A DNA stretch of 64,000 bases from contig NZ_CP123229.1 of the NCBI RefSeq assembly GCF_029855125.1, forward strand, positions 1,426,001-1,490,000, written 5' to 3'. Source of the DNA: Methylocapsa sp. D3K7. Its GTDB lineage: Bacteria > Pseudomonadota > Alphaproteobacteria > Rhizobiales > Beijerinckiaceae. Positions 38,112 to 48,409 of the stretch are shown here, one piece after another; within the stretch, counting starts at the first letter, position 1; each line of letters begins with the position of its first letter. The notes under the pieces are model-generated. The model ran no database searches and was not told where the DNA came from. It saw only the letters and a list, made by a program, of their open reading frames with translations. A program made the translations under genes and the position numbers.

Positions 38112-39875
38112 ATGCGCATGCAGCTGTTAATCGAGACAATGTTTTGCGGCATCCTATTTTGTGCCGCGACGACCGCCGCGCCGGCTGTCTTGGCCCAAGC
38201 GGTGGCTTCGGACGTCAAGACACTCCAGCAAGGGGACAATTGGAAGGACGTGGACCGCACCAATTTCTATAGCCAGGACCAGGGGTCGCAGATCATGCCG
38301 CTGGCATGGTTCCGGGCTCTGAAACAGCCCAACGGCCAGCCCTTTCTCGCCGACAGCCTCAGCCGCTACGGCTATCTGCCAAATCCGGCCTCCGACAACG
38401 GCCTTCCGATTGGATTTACCGCCTCTGGGCCGGAGAGCGTCGCTTTCGCGGGGATGACCTGTTCGGCCTGCCATACGCGCCAGATCACGGCCGATGGCAT
38501 CGCGTACCGGATCGATGGCGGTCCCGCCATCGTGGATTGGCAGAGTTTCAGTACCGATCTTGATGCGGCGGTCGCCCGGGTTCTCCAGAATGGTTCCAAT
38601 TTTCAGGAGTTCGCGTCTGCGGTGTTTGCTCCCGTCACGCCGCAGCCCGGTGATTTGAAGACCCTGCGCGAAAATCTGCAGCTTTGGTATGACCGCTATG
38701 ACGCATGGGCTAAGTCATTGCCGTCAAATACGCCCTGGGGTCCGGGCCGAATGGATGCCGTGGGAATGATCTTCAATCGGCTTACGGGCCTCGATATTGG
38801 GGAACCGCCGAGCCACTTAATCAAAGACAATATCAAAACAGCGGACGCGCCAGTGCGTTATCCGTTTTTGTGGAACGCGCCGAAGCAGAACTGGACGCAA
38901 TGGGCGGGCTTTGCTCCAAACGGCAGCGACATTCTTGCGCTCAATCGTAACCTCGGCCAAGTTTACGGGGTTTATGGCGTCTTCGAACCCACGAAAATGC
39001 ATGTGCCGGGTACCAAACTTCCGATCCCAGGGGTCATCGACTATCTCACAAACAATTCGGCCAACTTCAATGGCCTCGGCAAGCTGGAGAATTTGGTCAA
39101 AAAAATTGGTCCTCCGGCATGGCCTTGGTCCATCACTGAAGCCCTTCGCGCCCAAGGCGAGGCAATCTTCAGTTGGCCAAAGGAACAGGGAGGATGCGCC
39201 GAGTGTCATGGCAAGCAAGAACGGCATACGTTGCCGGGAATGACGACATGGGAGACGCCAGTACTGGCTGTCGGAACGGACTCGAGGCAGATGAGCCTTC
39301 TCAAGAGAGAGGCCCAAACGGGTGAGTTGAAAGGCGCGCTCGTGCTTCTCAATAGCCCCCTGAAGGAGACCGACGCCGCGATCCGCATCCTCACAGCGTC
39401 GGTGCTGGGAACCATCATCCAGAAATATTCGCCGGTGACCGGGCAAAGCTCGCAAAAGGATCTCACCATAAAGATTCGGCCTCCCCCGCCGCTGCGCACC
39501 CTGGAGGGCGTGGCCCCAGCCATCGACGGTTTCCTCCAGACTCCTGAGGGTGGCCAAGGCGTGGGCGGCAAATATGAAGCGCGAGTCCTCTACGGCATCT
39601 GGGCGGCGGCGCCCTACCTTCACAATGGATCGGTTCGATCCCTGGCCGAACTGCTCGAGCCTGCAAAAGACCGCACAGCCGACTTTAAGGTCGGCCCGGC
39701 CTATGACAAAGACGCTGTAGGGCTGGCGGCGGAGCAGCCGAAGTTTGATTATACTTTGCATACGACCGGTTGCGATGACCTGACGTCCGGCAATAGCCAT
39801 TGCGGTCATGAATATGGCACGCAGCTAAAGCCGGATGAAAAAAAGGCGCTGCTTGAATATCTGAAGTCGCTCTGA
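38112..39875 (+). CDS. RoxA-like dihaem cytochrome c (paralogue 2)
   Basis: A 587-residue exported protein. The signal peptide at about 1-29 is followed by haem sites Cys117-x2-Cys120-His121 (MTCSACHTRQ) and Cys362-x2-Cys365-His366 (GGCAECHGKQ). It matches the RoxA-like family more closely than its neighbour: SQDQGSQIMPLAWFRALKQ, FLADSLSRYGYLPN, YRIDGGPAIVDWQSF, YPFLWNAPKQNWTQW and AAPYLHNGSVRSLAELLEP. The two proteins share the same architecture and are clearly paralogous. A periplasmic oxygenase or peroxidase role is inferred from the family; the substrate is unknown. Confidence 0.85.
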   Translation: MRMQLLIETMFCGILFCAATTAAPAVLAQAVASDVKTLQQGDNWKDVDRTNFYSQDQGSQIMPLAWFRALKQPNGQPFLADSLSRYGYLPNPASDNGLPIGFTASGPESVAFAGMTCSACHTRQITADGIAYRIDGGPAIVDWQSFSTDLDAAVARVLQNGSNFQEFASAVFAPVTPQPGDLKTLRENLQLWYDRYDAWAKSLPSNTPWGPGRMDAVGMIFNRLTGLDIGEPPSHLIKDNIKTADAPVRYPFLWNAPKQNWTQWAGFAPNGSDILALNRNLGQVYGVYGVFEPTKMHVPGTKLPIPGVIDYLTNNSANFNGLGKLENLVKKIGPPAWPWSITEALRAQGEAIFSWPKEQGGCAECHGKQERHTLPGMTTWETPVLAVGTDSRQMSLLKREAQTGELKGALVLLNSPLKETDAAIRILTASVLGTIIQKYSPVTGQSSQKDLTIKIRPPPPLRTLEGVAPAIDGFLQTPEGGQGVGGKYEARVLYGIWAAAPYLHNGSVRSLAELLEPAKDRTADFKVGPAYDKDAVGLAAEQPKFDYTLHTTGCDDLTSGNSHCGHEYGTQLKPDEKKALLEYLKSL

Positions 39876-40113
39876 GGACCATCAACGGGCCAATCATGCG
39901 CGCCCGCGCGTGGTTGGCCCCTGCCCCTACGCAGGCCTTCCAATGACCGATCACGCAAATTTGCTTCACGGTATTTTTCTCGCTACGTGACCATCATAGA
40001 AGCCATAGATGGCGGCGCCGCCATCATCGGCTTTCCTTTCGACGGCAAATCTGGGAACACTCTATATAACCTCCCGCAGACACGCCTCGAATCGAACGAC
40101 CCATGGTGACCAC

Positions 40114-41040
40114 GTGCAGCCTATTATCTCGATTTCTGATCTCACCAAAACTTACGCATCCGGCTTTGAAGCCCTTAAAAAGATCAATCTTAACATCCTC
40201 GCCGGCGAGATTTTCGCCTTGCTCGGGCCAAATGGCGCCGGCAAAACCACGCTGATCAACATCATTTGCGGCATCGTCAATCCGACTTCGGGGACCGTCA
40301 TCGCCGATGGCTACGACATCGCCGCAAACTATCGAGCGGCACGTTCGAGGATCGGCCTCGTGCCGCAGGAATTGGCGACCGACGCATTCGAGACCGTCTG
40401 GGCCACCGTCAATTTTAGCCGCGGCCTCTTCGGCAAATCCGCCAACCCGGCCTATATCGAGAAAGTGCTGAAAACACTGTCCTTGTGGGACAAGAGAGAC
40501 AGCATGATCCGGATGCTGTCAGGCGGCATGAAGCGCCGCGTGATGATCGCCAAGGCGCTTTCGCACGAGCCGCGCATTTTGTTTCTCGACGAGCCCACTG
40601 CCGGCGTCGATGTCGAACTCCGCCGCGACATGTGGGAGATGGTGCGGTCGCTGCGCGCAACCGGCGTCACCATCATTTTGACGACCCATTACATCGAGGA
40701 GGCCGAAGAAATGGCGGACCGAATCGGGGTGATCAATAAAGGCGAGATCATTCTGGTCGAGGACAAAGCGGTGCTCATGAACAAGCTCGGCAAGAAGCAG
40801 CTGACGCTCCATTTGCGGAAGCGTCTGGACAGTGTTCCAGAGGTGCTTGCCCAGTACCAATTGGAGCTAGCGCATGAGGGAAGCGAACTCATCTACACCT
40901 TCGATGCGCAACACGACCAGACCGGGATCGCCGCCTTGATGCGGCAATTGAGCGAGCTTTCGATCGACTTCAAGGATCTTCAAACAACCGAAAGTTCGCT
41001 GGAGGATATTTTTGTCAATCTCGTGAGGGCAAAGCCATGA
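40114..41040 (+). CDS. ABC transporter ATP-binding protein (ABC-2/NodI type)
   Basis: Energises an exporter with the permease encoded next to it. Walker [10 protein letters not shown], the signature LSGGMKRR and Walker [14 protein letters not shown] with the switch His in [10 protein letters not shown] are all present. A C-terminal domain of about 80 residues follows, typical of drug/polysaccharide exporters. The start is uncertain: GTG 40114 ([14 protein letters not shown]) fits the family; the frame is open further up. The stop overlaps the permease start as ATGA. Confidence 0.92.
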   Translation: MQPIISISDLTKTYASGFEALKKINLNILAGEIFALLGPNGAGKTTLINIICGIVNPTSGTVIADGYDIAANYRAARSRIGLVPQELATDAFETVWATVNFSRGLFGKSANPAYIEKVLKTLSLWDKRDSMIRMLSGGMKRRVMIAKALSHEPRILFLDEPTAGVDVELRRDMWEMVRSLRATGVTIILTTHYIEEAEEMADRIGVINKGEIILVEDKAVLMNKLGKKQLTLHLRKRLDSVPEVLAQYQLELAHEGSELIYTFDAQHDQTGIAALMRQLSELSIDFKDLQTTESSLEDIFVNLVRAKP

Positions 41041-41798
41041 ATATTCATGCAATCCGGGCGATCTATCTTTTCGAGATGGCGCGGACCTGGCGCACGTTGC
41101 TGCAAAGCATCGTTTCGCCGGTGATCTCGACATCGCTTTACTTCGTCGTCTTCGGCGCCGCGATCGGCTCGCGCATGACGGCGATCGAGGGGATCAGCTA
41201 CGGCGCCTTCATCGTGCCGGGACTGATTATGCTGTCGCTCCTCACCCAGAGCATCGCCAATGCCTCTTTCGGAATCTTTTTCCCGAAGTTTTCCGGCACG
41301 ATCTATGAACTCCTGTCAGCTCCCGTCTCCTCGATGGAGATCGTTGCAGGCTATGTTGGTGCCGCGGCGAGCAAGTCGATCCTCATCGGTTTGATCATTC
41401 TTGTGACCGCCCGGCTCTTCGTGCCCTTCCACATCGCTCACCCTTTTTGGATGCTTGCTTTTCTTATCTTCACCGCTGTCACCTTCAGTCTGTTTGGTTT
41501 CCTCATCGGAATATGGGCGGACGGGTTTGAAAAGCTGCAACTTGTGCCGCTGCTGATTGTCACGCCGCTGACCTTCCTCGGCGGCAGCTTCTATTCGATC
41601 AGCATGCTGCCGCCTTTTTGGCGGATGGTCACACTCGTCAATCCGGTCGTCTATCTGGTGAGCGGATTTCGCTGGAGTTTTTATGAAACCTCCGATGTCA
41701 GCGTCGGAGTCAGCCTCGCCATGGTCGTGACATTCCTGGCCCTCTGCCTGGTGGCAACGGGCTGGATCTTCAAGACGGGCTACCGCTTGCGCGCTTAA
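41037..41798 (+). CDS. ABC-2 type transporter permease
   Basis: A 253-residue inner-membrane permease with about six hydrophobic segments and the ABC-2 features [37 protein letters not shown], and [19 protein letters not shown]. It belongs to the NodJ/YadH-like group, which exports lipids, polysaccharides or drugs. It is translationally coupled to the ATPase upstream. The cargo cannot be read from the sequence. Confidence 0.9.
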   Translation: MNIHAIRAIYLFEMARTWRTLLQSIVSPVISTSLYFVVFGAAIGSRMTAIEGISYGAFIVPGLIMLSLLTQSIANASFGIFFPKFSGTIYELLSAPVSSMEIVAGYVGAAASKSILIGLIILVTARLFVPFHIAHPFWMLAFLIFTAVTFSLFGFLIGIWADGFEKLQLVPLLIVTPLTFLGGSFYSISMLPPFWRMVTLVNPVVYLVSGFRWSFYETSDVSVGVSLAMVVTFLALCLVATGWIFKTGYRLRA

Positions 41799-41819
41799 GA
41801 CAGTCAGTGGCCGTCAAGC

Positions 41820-42569
41820 TCAGGAGGGCGCCATGAAACTGAGCACGCGATCCGCCGGAAAATCGTAAAGCTTGCCTGTGTGCGTCCATGCGGGCAAGCA
41901 AAGTTCGAGAATTTTCGGCGCGAACTCTTCCGGCGTTTGAAGACTCATCGGGTCTTCGCCGGGCATGGCCGCCGCGCGCATGCGTGTCCGCAGCGGCCCT
42001 GGATTGGCCGTCATGACCTTGACCTTCGAGATATTCATCGTTTCGGCGGCATAGGTGCGGGCAAGCGCGTCCAGCGCCGCCTTGGTGATCGCATAGGGTC
42101 CCCAGTAAGGCTTGAAATCGGCAGCATGCGCGGCGCCCGATGAGATAAAGACAACCCGCCCCGCATCCGCTGCGCGCAGCAAAGGATCGAGCGAGCGGAT
42201 CAGCCGCCAGTTGGCGGTCACATTGACCGCCAGCACATCCTCCCATTGTTTGGGTTCGACATGGGCGAGCGGCGACAGCGGCCCGAGCACGCCGCCATTG
42301 CCAATCAGAATATCGAGCTTGCCCCAGCGTTCAAAAATCGCGGCGCCGAGCCGGTCGAGCGCCTCGAAATCCTTGAGGTCGCAAGGCACCAAGGTCGCTT
42401 CACTGCCCGCGCCCCGGATCGCGTCGTCCAGTTCCTCGAGCGCGCCTTGGGTGCGGGCAAGCGCGATAATATGCGCGCCCGCGCGGGCAAGCTCCAAGGC
42501 CACGGCGCGGCCGATGCCGCGCGAAGCGCCGGTCACCAGGGCGATGCTTCCCTCAAGCAGGCGAGGCAT
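41820..42569 (-). CDS. Short-chain dehydrogenase/reductase
   Basis: A 249-residue NAD(P)-dependent oxidoreductase of the SDR superfamily. TGASRGIGRAVALELA is the Rossmann motif, NGGVLGPLSPL replaces the usual NNAG, and the catalytic Ser is in FISSGAAH and Tyr-x3-Lys in PYAITKAALD. It follows purF by 46 bases on the same strand, a conserved pairing in alphaproteobacteria. Substrate unknown. Confidence 0.9.
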   Translation of the reverse strand: MPRLLEGSIALVTGASRGIGRAVALELARAGAHIIALARTQGALEELDDAIRGAGSEATLVPCDLKDFEALDRLGAAIFERWGKLDILIGNGGVLGPLSPLAHVEPKQWEDVLAVNVTANWRLIRSLDPLLRAADAGRVVFISSGAAHAADFKPYWGPYAITKAALDALARTYAAETMNISKVKVMTANPGPLRTRMRAAAMPGEDPMSLQTPEEFAPKILELCLPAWTHTGKLYDFPADRVLSFMAPS

Positions 42570-42615
42570 GGAAAATATTGAACTGGGCGTTCGCGCCGTA
42601 ACTCACGCGCAAGGT

Positions 42616-44142
42616 CTAACCGGCCTCCGCGAGAAGCGAGAGTTGCGCCTTGGTGTCGCCGCCGCTGTCGGTGAGCGTGGTGGGATAGTCTCCCGTAAAA
42701 CAATGATCGGTATATTGCGGCCGGACAGGATCGCGGGCTTTTTCACCCATCGACCGGTAAATGCCATCGACCGACAGAAAAGCCAGCGAGTCGCAACCGA
42801 TATAGGCGCGCATTTCATCAAGCGTGTGGGTCGCGGCGAGCAATTTGTCGGCCTCTGGCGTATCGATCCCGTAATAGTCGGGATGGGTGATCGGCGGCGA
42901 GGAAATCCTAAAATGCACCTCGCTTGCGCCCGCGTCGCGCATCATCTGGACGATTTTCACGGATGTCGTCCCGCGCACGATGGAATCGTCGATGAGCACG
43001 ATTCGCTTGCCCGCGACAACCGCGCGATTGGCGCTGTGCTTCAAACGTACGCCCAATTCGCGGACGGATTGGAATGGCTGAATGAAGGTGCGGCCGACGT
43101 AATGATTGCGGATAATTCCGAGTTCGAACGGAATTCCTGAGTGTTGCGCGAAGCCGAGTGCCGCGGGCACGCCGGAATCCGGAACGGGGACGACGACATC
43201 GGCTTCGACCGGAGACTCGCGCGCGAGTTCGGCGCCCATGGCCTTGCGCACATTGTAAACGGGTTTGCCGTGCACGATCGAATCCGGGCGTGCGAAATAA
43301 ATATATTCGAAGATGCAAGGCCGCGCGGGTCGTGGAGGAAACGGCCGCAGGCTTTCGACACCCTCGTCGGAAATCACGACGATTTCGCCATTCGCGATGT
43401 CGCGCACGAAACGGGCGCCAATAATATCGAGTGCGCAGGTTTCCGAGGCGAGAATGTACCGTCCATCGAGTTCGCCAAGAACCAAGGGCCGGATTCCGAG
43501 CGGATCACGCGCACCAATCAGCTTTTTGTTGGTCAGCACCACAAGCGCATAGGCGCCCTCGATCATCCGCAAGGCTTCGATGAATCGATCGGTAAGCTGC
43601 GAGCGGCGGCTGCGCGCGACAAGATGAAGGATCGCTTCCGTATCCGATGTTGATTGATAGATCGCGCCGCCCTGCACAAGGTCGCGCCGTAGGGCCAAGC
43701 CATTGGTGAGGTTGCCATTGTGCGCGACGGCGAAGCCGCCCGCGCTAAGTTCGGCGAAAAGCGGCTGAACATTGCGGAGGATCGTCCCGCCGGTGGTCGA
43801 ATAACGCACATGGCCGACGGCGGATTCGCCGGGCAGACGGTCGATCGTGGATGCCTTCGAGAAATGGTCGCTGACGAGACCAAGCCGGCGTTCGGAATTG
43901 TATCTTTGGCCATCGAACGTGACGATACCAGCGGCCTCCTGACCGCGATGTTGCAAGGCATGCAGCCCCAGGGCCGTGATGGCGGCGGCGGCGGGATGGC
44001 CAAAGATTCCAAAAACTCCGCACTCTTCCCGCAGGCGGTCGGCGTCGAGATCAAAGCCGGGGTCGCTTTGATCGGAGTCCGTCGAATCCGAAACCTCTTG
44101 ACCCAGATCAGCGCCCCGTCCGGCATCCTCCGTGTCACCCAT
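42616..44142 (-). CDS. purF: Amidophosphoribosyltransferase
   Basis: First enzyme of de novo purine synthesis: PRPP + Gln to phosphoribosylamine. A propeptide of about 40 residues precedes the catalytic Cys in EECGVFGIFG (glutaminase half). The phosphoribosyltransferase half has the PRPP loop VLIDDSIVRGTTS. Cysteines in RPCIFEYIYF, YIGCDSLAFL and DHCFTGDYP fit the Fe-S-bearing Bacillus-type enzyme. ATG 44142 (MGDTEDAG) follows AGAGG and is preferred to ATG 44169. Part of the dnaB-radA-cvpA-purF-SDR order. Confidence 0.96.
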   Translation of the reverse strand: MGDTEDAGRGADLGQEVSDSTDSDQSDPGFDLDADRLREECGVFGIFGHPAAAAITALGLHALQHRGQEAAGIVTFDGQRYNSERRLGLVSDHFSKASTIDRLPGESAVGHVRYSTTGGTILRNVQPLFAELSAGGFAVAHNGNLTNGLALRRDLVQGGAIYQSTSDTEAILHLVARSRRSQLTDRFIEALRMIEGAYALVVLTNKKLIGARDPLGIRPLVLGELDGRYILASETCALDIIGARFVRDIANGEIVVISDEGVESLRPFPPRPARPCIFEYIYFARPDSIVHGKPVYNVRKAMGAELARESPVEADVVVPVPDSGVPAALGFAQHSGIPFELGIIRNHYVGRTFIQPFQSVRELGVRLKHSANRAVVAGKRIVLIDDSIVRGTTSVKIVQMMRDAGASEVHFRISSPPITHPDYYGIDTPEADKLLAATHTLDEMRAYIGCDSLAFLSVDGIYRSMGEKARDPVRPQYTDHCFTGDYPTTLTDSGGDTKAQLSLLAEAG

Positions 44143-44473
44143 CGACAGCCTCTCAAAAGCTTCCGGCATGATCTACGCGATCAGGGAGTGGCCTCCCGGC
44201 GTGGCCATGCATCAAGCAGCGGCGCTTACACGTGGTCCCGGCGTCTTAACCTCGACAAATTGTTTCGAACGGCTGGCCTTCGGACGATACCCGCCCGCAC
44301 CACGATTTCGCAGGATCGTCTTACAATTTACATAATAGACATCGCCGCGAATGTCAGCCTCGAAGATGCGGCCGCAGCCAGTTTGTTTCAGCGCTCCTGC
44401 GGAAGCGGCACGAAATCTTATAAAGTTTTCCCCAAGATTCCACGCGCAACCGGGGCGTCAGGCACAAGCCCGC
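44143..44473. other. Intergenic region between cvpA and purF
   Basis: Contains the likely purF promoter. No gene, riboswitch or clear terminator identified. Confidence 0.5.
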
Positions 44474-45082
44474 TTAGGTGCCCTTGCCCGCCGTCTCGGG
44501 TTTCTTGGGCTCCGGTTCCGTGTCGGGCACCGCATCCTCGCCGGTGCCACCGGGTGCTTTCGGCTTCAAGTGCTTATTCAAGAACCCTTCCACATCATCA
44601 GGCAGCGGCAGAACCGCCATGAGCTGATCGCCCGTCGCCTGCAAAAGCGGCCTCATCTTGGCGCTTTTGACCCATTCCGGCTGAGTCTGCACCGGCACCA
44701 GCCAATTGAAAAACACAAAAGCGATCACGCAGAGGAGCAGTCCCCGCACCGCGCCAAACAGGAATCCCAGCGACCGGTCCAGTGCGCCAACCTTGGAATC
44801 GAGGATGACATCCGACAATTTCACCGTGATCAGGGAGACGATGATCAAGGTCACGACGAACACCGACGCCGCGGCAAGACCCAACGCGACTTTCTCGTTG
44901 AGATCGGCTTTGATGTAAGTTTTGATGTAAGGCACCACCATCGGATGAAAGTAGAATGCCGCGACAGCGGCGGCACCCCAGGAGGCAATGGCCAAAACTT
45001 CGCGGGTAAAGCCGCGCAACATCGCAAGGAAGGCGGAAAGCAAGACGACGGCGATCAAGCCAAGATCGAGCCATGGTGGCAT
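44474..45082 (-). CDS. cvpA: CvpA-family membrane protein
   Basis: A 202-residue inner-membrane protein with four hydrophobic segments (LGLIAVVLLSAFLAML, ASWGAAAVAAFYF, FVVTLIIVSLITV, GAVRGLLLCVIAFVFF) and a Pro/Lys-rich cytoplasmic tail. LRGFTREVLAIASWG and the DRSLGFLFGAVRG block are typical of CvpA, a conserved protein linked to colicin V production and envelope homeostasis. The position between radA and purF is conserved in the class. Confidence 0.92.
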   Translation of the reverse strand: MPPWLDLGLIAVVLLSAFLAMLRGFTREVLAIASWGAAAVAAFYFHPMVVPYIKTYIKADLNEKVALGLAAASVFVVTLIIVSLITVKLSDVILDSKVGALDRSLGFLFGAVRGLLLCVIAFVFFNWLVPVQTQPEWVKSAKMRPLLQATGDQLMAVLPLPDDVEGFLNKHLKPKAPGGTGEDAVPDTEPEPKKPETAGKGT

Positions 45083-45213
45083 TATCTTTGGTCCTCGTCC
45101 TTTCGGCCCACAGCCAATGTTCGCGGTCCGCGCCGCGCGCCCGCGAAAATCGCTGGATGTGCTGGCTTTTCCCTTAATCGACGCGACAAAGCAAGAGGCT
45201 GAGACGCAAGTGT

Positions 45214-46632
45214 TTAATTTTCACGGACCGCCGGGATGCGTTTCGGCGGCCCGCCTCCGGCCGCGATGCCGGTGACAAGCCCTGAAATATGGGCACAATT
45301 TTGCACGCTCAAAACAGCAGCGGGAGCTTCACCCTTTTCTGGCGCGCCCTGCGGAATGGTGGCGCGGCAAAAGCCCAGTTTCGCCGCTTCCTTAAGCCGG
45401 GCCATGCCATGCGAGACAGGCCGGATCGCTCCCGAAAGAGCGATTTCGCCAAAATACACCGAATCGGCCGCAAGACTAATGCCGCTCAAGGAAGACACCA
45501 GCGCCGCCGCAGCAGCCAAATCAGCGGCCGGTTCGCCGACCCGCAACCCACCGGCGACATTGAGATAAATGTCATATTGGCCGAGCTTGACGCCGGCATG
45601 CGCCTCGAGAACGGCGACCACCATGGCGAGGCGCGCATTGTCCCAGCCGACAACCGCCCGGCGCGGCGTGCCAAGCGTGCTTGGCGCGACAAGCGCCTGA
45701 ACTTCAACCAGTAGCGGCCGCGTTCCTTCCATTCCCGCAAATACGGCGGCGCCGGGTGCGCTCGTGTCGCGCGACGATAAAAACAAGGCGGATGGGTTGG
45801 CGACCTCGGCGAGGCCGCGCCCGGTCATTTCAAAAACACCGATTTCATCGGTCGGGCCGAAGCGGTTTTTGACTGCCCGCAAAATCCGGAAACTGCGCCC
45901 GCCCTCCCCTTCAAAGGAAATCACCGCGTCAACCATATGCTCGACAACGCGGGGACCCGCGATTTGGCCATCCTTGGTGACATGTCCCACAAGGATCACC
46001 GCCGCGCCCGCCGTTTTCGCGAAACGGATCAGCGCTTGCGCGGCGCCGCGCACTTGCGAGACCGTGCCAGGCGTCGATTCGATGAGTTCGGTCCACATCG
46101 TCTGAATGGAATCAATGACCACGAGGGACGGCCGCTTGCCGTGGGAAAGCGTCGCGACAATATCCTCGACGCTCGTCTCGGCGGCTAGTTCGACGGGCGC
46201 TGCCGCAAGTCCCAGCCGCAAGGCGCGCAAGCGGATCTGATCGACCGCCTCCTCGCCAGAAATATAGACAACACGACGGCCTGCTCCGGCAAGCGCGGCG
46301 CAAGCCTGGATAAGCAGAGTGGATTTGCCGATGCCCGGTTCGCCGCCAAGCAGCAGCACCGAGCCCGCAACAAAACCGCCGCCCGTGACGCGGTCGAGTT
46401 CGCCAATGCCCGTCATGATGCGTGGCGGCGACGGCTGCTCGGCTTCGTGCAGATTGGAAAGACCGAAGACGCGGCCCTTGCGCGCGCCCTGGGCGGCCCT
46501 GGCGCCAATACCTGATGATGGGCTTTCCTCGACAATGCTGTTCCAGGCGCCACAGGACTCGCAGCGGCCTTGCCAGCGCTGCGCAACCGCCCCGCAATTT
46601 TGGCAAACAAAGGAGGCGTGAGATTTGGCCAT
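45214..46632 (-). CDS. radA: DNA repair protein RadA
   Basis: Branch-migration helicase of recombination. The 472-residue protein has the N-terminal zinc finger CQNCG...CESCG, Walker A GEPGIGKSTL, the RadA-specific motif VKNRFGPTDEIG, and a Lon-like C-terminal domain (GGLRVGEPAADLAAAAAL). Full length. It lies 35 bases downstream of dnaB on the same strand. Confidence 0.97.
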   Translation of the reverse strand: MAKSHASFVCQNCGAVAQRWQGRCESCGAWNSIVEESPSSGIGARAAQGARKGRVFGLSNLHEAEQPSPPRIMTGIGELDRVTGGGFVAGSVLLLGGEPGIGKSTLLIQACAALAGAGRRVVYISGEEAVDQIRLRALRLGLAAAPVELAAETSVEDIVATLSHGKRPSLVVIDSIQTMWTELIESTPGTVSQVRGAAQALIRFAKTAGAAVILVGHVTKDGQIAGPRVVEHMVDAVISFEGEGGRSFRILRAVKNRFGPTDEIGVFEMTGRGLAEVANPSALFLSSRDTSAPGAAVFAGMEGTRPLLVEVQALVAPSTLGTPRRAVVGWDNARLAMVVAVLEAHAGVKLGQYDIYLNVAGGLRVGEPAADLAAAAALVSSLSGISLAADSVYFGEIALSGAIRPVSHGMARLKEAAKLGFCRATIPQGAPEKGEAPAAVLSVQNCAHISGLVTGIAAGGGPPKRIPAVREN

Positions 46633-46667
46633 TGCGGTCCTTGATAAATCGTAACGGTCAATAACCG

Positions 46668-48170
46668 CTAATACCGCTCCGGCAGGCTTTCTTCCGGGGC
46701 AAGGTTGGCGAAGCGCGTCATCTCCGCTTCAAAGGCGAGCTCGATGGTGCCGGTCGGGCCATGCCGTTGCTTGCCGATGATGATTTCGGCCTTGCCATGT
46801 GCCCGTTCCATGTCGGCCTGCCAGGCAATGAATTCCTCGCTTCCCTCGCGGGGTTGCCTGTTGTTCAAATAATATTCTTCGCGGAAGACAAACAGGACGA
46901 CATCGGCATCCTGTTCGATCGAGCCGGATTCGCGCAAGTCGGAGAGTTGCGGGCGCTTGTCGTCGCGGTTTTCCACCTGCCGCGACAATTGCGAGAGGGC
47001 GATGACCGGAACGTTCAAATCCTTGGCCAATGCCTTGAGGCCCGTGGTGATCTCTGTCACTTCTTGGACCCGGCTGTCGCTTCGCGTTTTCGAGCCGCCG
47101 AGCAATTGCAGATAGTCGATGACCAAAACATCGAGGCCGCGCTGACGTTTGAGCCGCCGCGCCCGCGCCGCCAATTGGGCGATCGAAAGACCGCCGCTCT
47201 GGTCGATGTAGAAAGGAATCGTCTGCATTTCCCTAGCGGCTTCGACGATCCGGTGAAATTCGGGCTCGCTGATGTCGCCGCGCCGGATCTTGTAGGAGGC
47301 GACCGCTGCCTGCTCGGCGATGATGCGGGTTGCCAATTGTTCGGCCGACATTTCCAGCGAGAAGAACCCGACAACCCCGCCATTGACCGTTTCGGCCGTG
47401 CCATCGGGCTTTGAGCGGAACTGATAATTGCGCGCGACATTGAAGGCGATGTTGGTCGCCAGCGCCGTCTTGCCCATGCCGGGACGCCCGGCAACGATCA
47501 CGAGATCCGACGCCTGCAGGCCGCCCATTTTCGCATCGAGATCCTTAAAGCCCGTCGCGATGCCGGAAAGTTTCCCGTCCCGTTCATAGGCCTTCGCGGC
47601 CATATCGACAGCGATGGTCAGCGCCTCCGAGAATCGCTGGAAGCCGCCTTCGTAGCGGCCGGTCTCTGCCACCGAATAGAGCTTGCGCTCGGCCTCCTCG
47701 ATTTGTTCGCGCGGGCTATTGCCGACGGGCGCGTCATAGGCCGCGTTGACGATATCCTCGCCGATCAGGATCAAATCGCGGCGAAGCGCGAGATCGTGAA
47801 TGGTGCGGCCATAGTCCTCGGCGTTGATGATTGTCGTCGCCTCGGCGGCGAGGCGGGCCAGATATTGCGGCACGGTTACGCCGCCAAGATCATGCTCGCC
47901 CAGAAACGTCTTCAATGTAATGGGCGAGGCAAGCTTTCCCGCGCGAATGAGTTGCGCTGCGACATCGAAAATCCGCCGGTGCAGTTCCTCCGAAAAATGC
48001 TCGGCTTTGAGAAAATCGGAGATCCGGTCGAAAGCGTCATTGTTGACGAGGATCGCGCCCAGCAGCGCCTGCTCCGCCTCGACATTGTGCGGCGCCAAAC
48101 GAAACGTGGGATCAGGCTCCGTGGCGGTCGCGAAGCGGGTCCTCGCAGGAAGATTGTCGATGGCTGGCAT
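46668..48170 (-). CDS. dnaB: Replicative DNA helicase DnaB
   Basis: Hexameric helicase of the replication fork. With the start at ATG 48170 it has 500 residues: the N-terminal domain (PHNVEAEQALLGAIL), then the RecA-like domain with Walker A GRPGMGKTALATNIA, LDVLVIDYLQLL (Walker B) and QLSRQVENRDDKRPQLSDLRE in blocks. The frame continues 11 codons upstream, but 48170 fits the family. The usual rpsF-rpsR-rplI genes are not upstream here; a parS site and a transporter gene are. Confidence 0.96.
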   Translation of the reverse strand: MPAIDNLPARTRFATATEPDPTFRLAPHNVEAEQALLGAILVNNDAFDRISDFLKAEHFSEELHRRIFDVAAQLIRAGKLASPITLKTFLGEHDLGGVTVPQYLARLAAEATTIINAEDYGRTIHDLALRRDLILIGEDIVNAAYDAPVGNSPREQIEEAERKLYSVAETGRYEGGFQRFSEALTIAVDMAAKAYERDGKLSGIATGFKDLDAKMGGLQASDLVIVAGRPGMGKTALATNIAFNVARNYQFRSKPDGTAETVNGGVVGFFSLEMSAEQLATRIIAEQAAVASYKIRRGDISEPEFHRIVEAAREMQTIPFYIDQSGGLSIAQLAARARRLKRQRGLDVLVIDYLQLLGGSKTRSDSRVQEVTEITTGLKALAKDLNVPVIALSQLSRQVENRDDKRPQLSDLRESGSIEQDADVVLFVFREEYYLNNRQPREGSEEFIAWQADMERAHGKAEIIIGKQRHGPTGTIELAFEAEMTRFANLAPEESLPERY

Positions 48171-48409
48171 AGTGTTTCCCGAACGGCGCCGATGGCCCGG
48201 CATGTGCCGAATCAGTTCATGACATGCTCTTCTTGTGGCACGCCGAAGCGGCGAAAAGGAGGAAATTTTTGGTCAGTCCGCCCCCGGTCCCGCTATCCAC
48301 ATACCCAAAAAATTTTCAAAAAAATTTGGCTGGACGGGACTCGCAGTTAGATGCTGGCAAATATTTTGAGGGCAGCCGTCACGCGATTTCTTTGACCGAT
48401 TTCGCGGCC

